The translations under genes and the position numbers were made by a program. Under the pieces are notes generated by a model. The model did no database searches. It was given only the letters and a program-made list of their open reading frames with translations, and had not been told where the DNA came from. From assembly GCF_949628265.1 (NCBI RefSeq), contig NC_088789.1, positions 28,389,883 to 28,453,882 of the forward strand: a stretch of 64,000 nucleotides of DNA, read 5' to 3'. This document shows, one piece after another, positions 44,501-53,500 of the stretch. Every line of letters starts with the position of its first letter. Position 1 is the first letter of the stretch. Origin of the DNA: Cloeon dipterum (taxonomy: Eukaryota; Arthropoda; Insecta; Ephemeroptera; Baetidae).

Positions 44501-47500
44501 TTTTGCAATAAATTGGGGGGTTTTTACGGAAAAATGTGGGTTTTTGCGACCACTGTGCAGATTGGGGAGATTCGTTGATGCTGCAGCGAAATTCTCACAC
44601 ACTCTAGGTTTATAAATTATTTGTTTTTAAAGAGAAAATCATGCTTTGAAACAAGTTTCATACCAAACTGAAAAATTTAGACGGTTTAGAGCGTGCTTTT
44701 AGGCTTTAAATTTAAATTGGCTCTTTTAATAACCTCATGAAGAGTTGAAGCTGAAAAAATGGTAGATCTTCTAAAATTAACCAAGCTAACATTAGAATCT
44801 GTGTAATCTGGTTCCGATATTGGCAAGTTTTAAAGTTTGCAACTAATGCGTTAAATAAAATCCTTGATCTAAAATAAACCGAAGCATAATATTGACATGT
44901 TAATTGTGTTTCAGTGAGGGTCTGGTGCTGCGCGAGGTGAGCGACGGCCGCCGCTTGGTGCAGCTCATCTACAGCGACGGTGGCGACACTCTAGTCGATT
45001 GCGACATATTGCGCAAGCGCAACGCAACGCGCCAGTTCCTGCGTCGCTTCCACGCCGACGAGCAGCGCGCCCGATTGGCCGACGACCGCGCCTTGAAGGT
45101 TCCGCCGAACGCGACGTTCACGGCCCTGTCGCCGGTGGCGCCGCCGCCGGAGACGTGGCTCCACTTTCCCACCCTGGTGGCGGCCTGCAAGAAGAGCCAT
45201 CGCAGGATCAACGCCTTGCTGCACAGCCGGAAAAACGGCGACGCTGACAATAATGCGGAAGAGCAGCTGGCCAGGTGAATGAATTATTGGAATTAATCAG
45301 GCGCTTTATTTAAGTGTTGCTCTATTTACAAAATTTGTGTGTTGCAATTTTTCATCGTCTGCCACTGCTAATTGATGAGTTTGATTAGTGTGCTTGACGC
45401 AATTAACGATTAATTGATGAATTATAAGCATCTTCCTTGAGTTGGATTGCGCAAAAGCACAATTTTCTTGCAATATTCAATTAAAAAATAATAATTTTTT
45501 ACGTCTGTGCTTTATCATGTGTGTTTTTAAATGTTTTCTTCAGTCAAATCATTGCACCCGCTTCATTGTAAATTATGACAGACCGGTAGTTGGCATTGAG
45601 TTAGAGTCAACGACCGTTCTCCATAATAATTATTTCTATTGTCGCCTAAAGTCATCTATCAAGATTTTCCCGGCATTTCGCTTTGACCGATTTGCATATA
45701 TAATATACGGTCAGAGCTAGATTCCTAGACAATCATCTCATAATAAATGTTGTGATGCATCCTCTGTCACTCGTCGGCATAAAGCGAAAACTCTCACCTC
45801 GCAAACATTATTCGTGGGCAAATATTAACTTCGCACCGAATAAATCGACCCGCATCTCATTCTCGTAAATGAAAAGATCGAAACCTGCTACCCGTTCCGT
45901 GGCCATAAAAGCAAACAGGTGGCGGTGAGCGAAAAACGCCGCGCTTAAACCGCTTTTCTTTGCTACAACAAAAATATAAGTGTCTCACTTGTCAGCAGAC
46001 ACGTCGGACCAGTTTTCCTCTCTTAAAATAAGCACGCTCAAATCAGTCATGTGCAATCTTTTACAATTTATTTGCTTCGACATTTTGTTGCTGATAGTGG
46101 GTGTATGGGGTAGTTTCGGTAAATTCTATTAGCCTGCATTGAAATTTAATTATTATTAATTCATATTTATTTTTTGTCTTATTTATTAGCATAGTAATTA
46201 AAGTTTAAATTAATTAGCACTTGGAATTTGATTTTTGATAGTGCCAAACTATTTCTGAGGGTTGAATCATGTGTGACCGCCGAAAATTCGACTCGAAGTG
46301 CCGAAAAACAGACGTAACGTATAAAAACCGTTACTCTGGCTGTTTTTGGTCTGAACAAAACAAAAAGAATTCCAGCAACCAATCAGATAAGGGATGAGGT
46401 GTTCTCTGATTGGATTCTTGACGTAAGATCGAGACAGCAGCGTCACAGCTTGTGCTGGTTGTCACTGTGTCGCTGTCGTCGTTAGGTCAAGAGCCAATCA
46501 GAGAGGCGTTTCCTTCTCTAAACGGTCGCTGGAGTTCTTGTGGCACTTTTTGATAGGTTCAGACCAAAAGCTGCTAAAGTAACGGTTTTTGGTTCTAAAT
46601 TTCCAGCTGCCTTGACTTAATTTGACCCTCAGAAATGGTTAGGAACTGCCTAAAATGAAAGAATAATTGCTTTACTCGAGCATTATTAAATCTCTTACTT
46701 CCTTATTCCTTCATATTAGGGCTAAAATTCCATTTTTTGTGAAATGATTGCAGTTTGTTGACTGGCATTAGTTCACTCTCATAATCGCAAATTTTATTGT
46801 TCTGGGCTTTGGTCTCTTTCTTGTGGTACGTTTGGCGGTATTGGTGCTTTGTGTCCGTTGTCCATTCTTCCTCGTTGTTGCGTCGGAAGAAAAGCAAGCG
46901 AACTGACCGCCAAAAATGCAGGGTGAAGCGAAGCTGGGGCATCGCACCTGGCACTGCGTGGTGCGGACACGGCGACTCCGCCAACAAGCTGCGCAACCTG
47001 GGCGTGTTTGCCAGGACTGACAAATGCTGTCGGCGCCACGACCACTGTCCCTTGCTCATCGGCGGATTCGAGAGCCGCTTTGGCTACTTCAACTTCCGCC
47101 CGTTCACACTCAGCCACTGCGCCTGCGACGAGAGGTATACACAAAGACCAAAAAATAGCCAAAATAACACAAAAGGTGAAGGGGGTTTTCTTCAAAAGTG
47201 GCAAATTCTTTTTATGCAAATATGCAGAGTGTGGATCATCGATACAGGACAACAATTATTGAAATTAATTTGAGTAATTCTCTCTACAGTGTGTCCGCAC
47301 TGGCAATGAGTAATCGTTAAACTCCACATTTTATTAAATTTAATGGTAATTATGTCGATGAATTTTTGCTTGATTTCGATCTATCTCGTCCCGAGATCTA
47401 TCCAACGGTGTGAGAATTTTAAGACTAAATTTCCTAAATTGTGATGAAATGACAAAATTTAAGATTTTTTTTTAGCTTTTTCCTGATTTTCAGGGAATAT

Positions 47501-50500
47501 TATTTAAAGACCGTATTTGACGAAGTTTCTGAGCACACCAATCGATTCTTGAGGGTCAAATTAGGTAGAGTGGATATTTTTTCCGTCAAAAAAGGACAGC
47601 GCGACGTGCGAACTTTTTTCCCGCCAAAACTAATGAACGTTCCTGCGAGAACTGCGCATGCGTCAGAGCTGGTTTGAGCACTTGCAGAGAGACCGCCTGT
47701 ACGAATGACTTCTTTGTCTGATCCAGCCAGCTATGATGCATGCGCAGATCGCGTATTCATATTGTTTTGGAGGGAAAAAAGGTTCGCACGTCGCGCTGGA
47801 CTTTTTGGTTGGAAAAAATATCTACTTTACCTTAATCAACCCTTAAGAATCGATTGGTGTTCTCAGAAGCTTCGTCAAAGACGGTTTTTAAGGTAAATAA
47901 ACTAATTGATGTAATTTATTAATCATAACCTTGTGCCTTTTGAAGGAAATCCCTTTCTGCTTAACAAATAGGCCCTCGATAATATACATTTTGAAAATAC
48001 GCGAGATTGAGAGTCGATTTCTGTGTTGCTGCTGAGAGTTTTCGTTGGTTGCGACGAGTGGGTGGGCGATGCGCGCGAATGCAAAACTGACGTTTGGGTT
48101 GGTCGGGGGTGCTGTCCAGGAGGAGACGCGAGCTGATGGACATTATGAGGCTGCCCGGCACCAATTGGTGCGGCAGGGGCAACACCGCACGCCGCTTCAG
48201 CCACCTGGGCGGCTTCAGCGGCGCCGACAAGTGCTGTCGGGTGCACGACACCGCTTGCCCCTTTTACATCGACGCCTTCGAGGAAAAGTACGGACTTCTC
48301 AACTGGCGCGTCTCCACCATCATGCACTGCGCCTGCGACGAGAGGTATCGTAATCGTACTTCCCAGGCATGACAAAATATAAATATATATGTAAAATTTG
48401 TCTTTCGCCAAAAGACAACGAAATTTGTACCATAAAAACGTTTGCAACAAAATATTAATTTTTACGGGACAATTTTGGAAAACTTTGAGAACTCAGTATC
48501 GCATCTCCACGTGATACAATTTAAAAAATAGGGGTTGCTTTGGATTCCTTTCGCCGAGCCCGAGCGAATTAGCACCAAATTTAATTCCCCAGATCAAGGA
48601 CAAAGGCCATTTCTGTTAATTTTTGTTTCTAATTAAAATTTTGGGAATGAGCTTGGAATTTTAGAATTTTCTAAATGTGCTTAAAAGTTGTCTCATGATT
48701 TGTGTGAACTTTGGGGAAAATTTCAGAAGGGTTTCTGTTTTTGAAAAATTTAAATTAAAAATTAGAAAAACGCGATTTTTTCAGTATTTTTTTGCAAACT
48801 TTGCAACTCAAAATCTCAGGTTCTAACCATCAGAATTGCATAAACTACCCCCCGTTAGACTCGTCTCAACCTCCCCTAACCAGCTGAAGGGTTTTTGGGG
48901 TGCTTACCCTTGCCCCTTGCAACCCCCTGCTAAAATATTATTAGAAAAAAATGTCCCCAATGAGAATTTTCCCATCAAATTTTTTTATTTCTACATAAAA
49001 TTTCAGCTCCATTTTTATTTATGGCCTGTTCTAATTTTTAAAACTCCAATGTCTTTTTTAATCGTAATAATTTTTGGTTATTAGACCCCTTGACGAGAGC
49101 GTTACATAAAAAAACCTTGAAATATTCTCTTTTTTTTGGAGTGATTTTAATATTTGACTGATTGCTTATTCGATCAGGTGAGTGAATAATCTTGATCACG
49201 CGGCCTTAGGAAATTCCCTGCTTGCGAAATTAGTCCTCTCTTAGTCAGCGAGGTGACGTAACGTGATAGGGTTGTTATGCTCGCTGCTGGGGTGGGAATG
49301 GAATATAGCGAGCGAGAGGGATGTTTTTTCAGATGTCGAGACGGTGTTTGATCTGCCGCTTTCGCAGTCAGTCAGCGAGCAACTTCCTGTTCTCTGGTGC
49401 CGGGACAAGTCACAGGCCGATGCTCGGATTAATCTCATTCCATTTATCTAAATTGCCCTTTTTCGGAAAGTGTCGCGTCCGTGATAAAGTAATTGGTCCA
49501 GCGCGCGGAGAATTAAAAGAGCATGGTGTGTGAGTGTGTGTGTTGTGACGTTTCTCCCGCGTGCGGCTAGAGGAATTCTCTCTCGGTGATAAAGGAGAGG
49601 TGCGCTTATCGCGCCGTGGAATCGCTTAATTTTTTCCAAGGAAAAAGGCTTCAATTTGTCGCCTAACCGGACGTTAAGTGCCACCTCAAACTGACTGGCT
49701 TTCCCCGAAAACGCCATGCACAAAACGGGGCTTTTGATATCTTCAAATGCGTGCAGTGCTGTGCTTTACTCCATTCACAGCTCCTTTTATCTTTGAATTT
49801 TGATAATGACCTTAGCGAAGCAGATAGTGACGCCACTACTTGTCTGACAGCTTCATTGCAATTTGTACTAAATCATTTAAAAAAATTCCAGTGGACACTG
49901 CAGTCTAGTTTTTGACGTCTATAAAGATTAATTAATTCATTAATTCCACTACTACCTTTCTCTAAAAGTTGATCAAAACAGTTTTATCTAGGAATAAAGA
50001 TTAAAACTTGATTGATGGTTCTGCATATTTAATTACGCTTTCAAAAATATAAATCTGTCTCCACTTCTGCGCGAAAGGCAAAACCTGAAAATGCATCTCG
50101 ATATGCTAATTTCAAGACACGTTAGATGAGTTCTAAATTATATAGAGTTGCTTTCCAATAAAAAGGCCGTTCCTCTGTCTGTTTGGCTACTAAAAATTCG
50201 GGGTAATGCACCGCAAGGCTTTAAAATTCATTGCTGCTGACTGAGGAGTTGTTTGCACTTCCTTTATGGTTTTATTGATTACAGGATGTTATTTCAGAGT
50301 TTCCTTCCCGCATAGAAAGGACATATATACCGTTTGCGGGCTGCTCTAAAAATAATTTTAATTTTTGAAATTGATATTTATTCACCACAGGTTTTTAATA
50401 CTCAATTTTTACCAATTTCTTGCGCAAGAAATGAAATTATTCCATATTTTCCCTGTAAAAATCTAAAATTTGCGGTCGGTGTGGTCAAAATTTCCTCTAC

Positions 50501-53500
50501 TGTGCAGATTTTTTATGTTTAAATTCGAATCTGCTGCCTCAACTTCTCCAAAAAAATATCTGACAATTTTTCAAGTCGGAGTCATCAGCAAATAATTGGA
50601 AAATTAATAAAAACAGGTGCAAACAAGCCTGTAAGAAGCTGGTTAAAATTGAAAACCCCCTCTTTTTCCACATTTGGTTTTTTGCAACCCCGCCTCTCAC
50701 CCTCTTTGTGAGAAAAATAATTTTTTATTCAAATAAAGCTCATTCAAGCAAAGAGAATAAATTTAAAGCCATTATATTATATTGAGATTTATATCCAGCA
50801 CGGCGAAGGCTTTATTTATTATTTCTTATTTATTTCTGCTGGGAACAGGGTGGTGATCTGCAGACAAAAAGCTACCCTTGACAGCCTGTCAAATTAAGTG
50901 GGCGCCGATTGGATCTTTTGTTTCACGTGCGCGCTAGTGCGGCTCTGCGCGTTTGTGTGTGCAATTACCGGCCAGAGATGACGGATTGGATGCTGCATGG
51001 CTGCGCACGGTGTCAATTAAAATTCCAGCCGCACCGTCCGCTTACTGTTTCTCGGTTTGCCGAGCTTTCTCTGCCCTGCCGCGCGCGCGGCTCTCGGCTT
51101 ACCTGATGGTGCGACTTTTCAGGCGGCCAATCAGCTGCAAGCGCAATTGTCACGCCACTTTTCGCCCTGCTGCCTCATTTTTTTGTCAGCGCCACTTGAT
51201 CGGCCGGTGAAAATAAAACTGATTGCACTTGCTTTTTATTGTCATCTCGGGTTTCTCGCGTTGTGACTTTTATTTCGGGCGTTGCACACTAGATTCAGGT
51301 TTCCTCTCAAAAATGTGGAGATCGAAGAGGCTTCAAACTTCCCTAAAATTCGAGAGTGAGAAGAAATCCATTAATTTCAATTTTGATTAAAATCTCTTTT
51401 TGGGAGGAATTAAAATTTATCAGTGAACACGCCGGCCGTGAGGAATGCGCAGCACACGTGGTGCCACTCAAGCCCGTCGGCATAAACTTTTTGCACCGGC
51501 TATAAGAAATTATTTACAAGACGCGGCTAATAACCCGGCCTCGCGTGTGCAAGCAAATAAAATTCCGATTTTCGGCCTCACGAAAATTCCTTGACTTACT
51601 TGGAGCGTGTCGCAATTCAATTGATTAGCTCCGGAAGCACTTGTGAGCATCGGGAGCAACTGTTTCGATGCAAAAATAATTCAAAGCAGGCCACGTCGCG
51701 GCTGACAATCATCCCGTCGCCGCAGCATTTCTTTATTTACCCTGTTGGTATTTTATTTCATGAATGCATATGACATTTCGTCATTTATCTCATTTACCGT
51801 CGGAAACTCGATAGTTTGGAATTTACGTCACGATATGTACAGTTACAGTTATATTTCTATTCCAAATTTGATTTAATTTAACAAACAGAAACTTCCCGAC
51901 GACAATTTTGGAGAGTGAAATGCATCTTTTAATTTTCCCTGTTCGCGTTTCCCGTTTTACGTTTTACGAGAGTAATCAAAGCGCGACGCGACCCCTGCGG
52001 CGAGTCGGCGGTCGCTTGATGGGCCATTTCGGCTTGTACGCGTCATTCGGGGCGACACTCCACACGAAAATAACATACAATTCCAAGCAGTGATTAAATG
52101 CCGTAATGTTATATTAGAGGCGATGCCGCTGTTCACTCGGAGACATGACTAAATTATTAATTACAGGCGATTCGTCAACAGGGGAGATTTTTTTAATTTT
52201 GGAAAGACTGTGGCGGGGGTTTTAAAGGGAGAAATCACCCCCGCAACCCTTCAGCTGGTCAGGGGAGAACGAGAGGAGTCTAATGGTGGTTAGTTTTTGC
52301 ATTTCTGATGGATAGAACCTGAGATTTGGAGTTGCAAATATTTGAAAAACACAAAAACGTCGGAAAATGTATCGTTTTTAGAGCGTTAATTCTAGGAATA
52401 AAAAGAAACACTACTCTGAAATCTTCTCACAAGTCACGGGACAAATTTTAAGTACATTTTCAACATTCTAAAATCCTAATCTCATTTCCAAAATTTAAAT
52501 TAGAAACTGAAATTTACAGAATTAATCTTTGACCTTGATCTAGAACATTAAATTTGGTGTCAATTCGATCGGGCTTGATGAGAGGAACCCAAAGCACACT
52601 TTATTTTTGAAATTGCACCACAGTAGGAGAAAAATTGTTATTATTCATTGCGCCAAAAAGATAATTTTTCTTACAAAAACTACGCACATAACAAAAATAT
52701 CTACAAAAAGTGAAATTTAAGTCGAGACACAGAAAAATTTATCTATTTTAATTATTTTAAATCTAAATTTAAGATTTCACAAGTCTAGTTTTTGCTAGGA
52801 ACGACCACTTGCCAAGATTTAGTTAATTTCTCTTCTCCTTGAGAGTCGGAAAAAAAATTCCTGCGTGTAATCGTACAATTTATTTTTCCGAGGCAAAAGC
52901 ACTCAACAGAAACAGAAGAAAATAAAGTGTCTGCATTCAGACACGTAGCTGCAGTGGCGGGAAAATTGTTTACTTTGCCGGAAGAGCTAGAGCGCGATTA
53001 CGGCAACATTAGCAAAAGAGGAAAAGGCTTGCGGAGAAAACTAACAGTGTTCGTATGTACGTACGTACGTGTGCGATTTCTCTTGGAAAATTTATTTTTT
53101 TTTCGGTCAAAAATAATGAAATAATTGGCTCGGCGAACGAGCCGGATATGAAAGAGAAGAAAGGCGAAAGGCAATTTCCTTTGTCGCACTTGCGCTTCTT
53201 TCGCGCGCGCTTTTGGCAAGGGGCTGCAATTAGACATGCACCGCGAGGGGTGGCTCTCGCTCTCTTGCTGGGGGTGGGTGGCTTTTTCATATCAGCGCTC
53301 ACGCTCGACCGACCACAAAATCACTTTTCTTCTTTTTCTCTCACCCTCTTTTCCCAATATAATAAAACGGAGCAGCGCAGATACGCGCTTCGGCGACGGC
53401 GACGACGGCAAAGAGAAACGACGATCTTCCGACCAACTTTGCCAATTCATCACAATTAGATTTGTTGAAACAACGCGCAATCGCGTCTCCAGCAGGGTCA

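Noticed and set aside
36290-46645. Retroviral or retrotransposon remnants
   Set aside because: Looked for reverse transcriptase, integrase and transposase motifs in all frames; none seen. All repeats here are non-coding.
46794-47255. Minus- and plus-strand ORFs longer than catalytic exon a
   Set aside because: They extend into introns without homology; splice sites at 46921 and 47135 define the real coding part.
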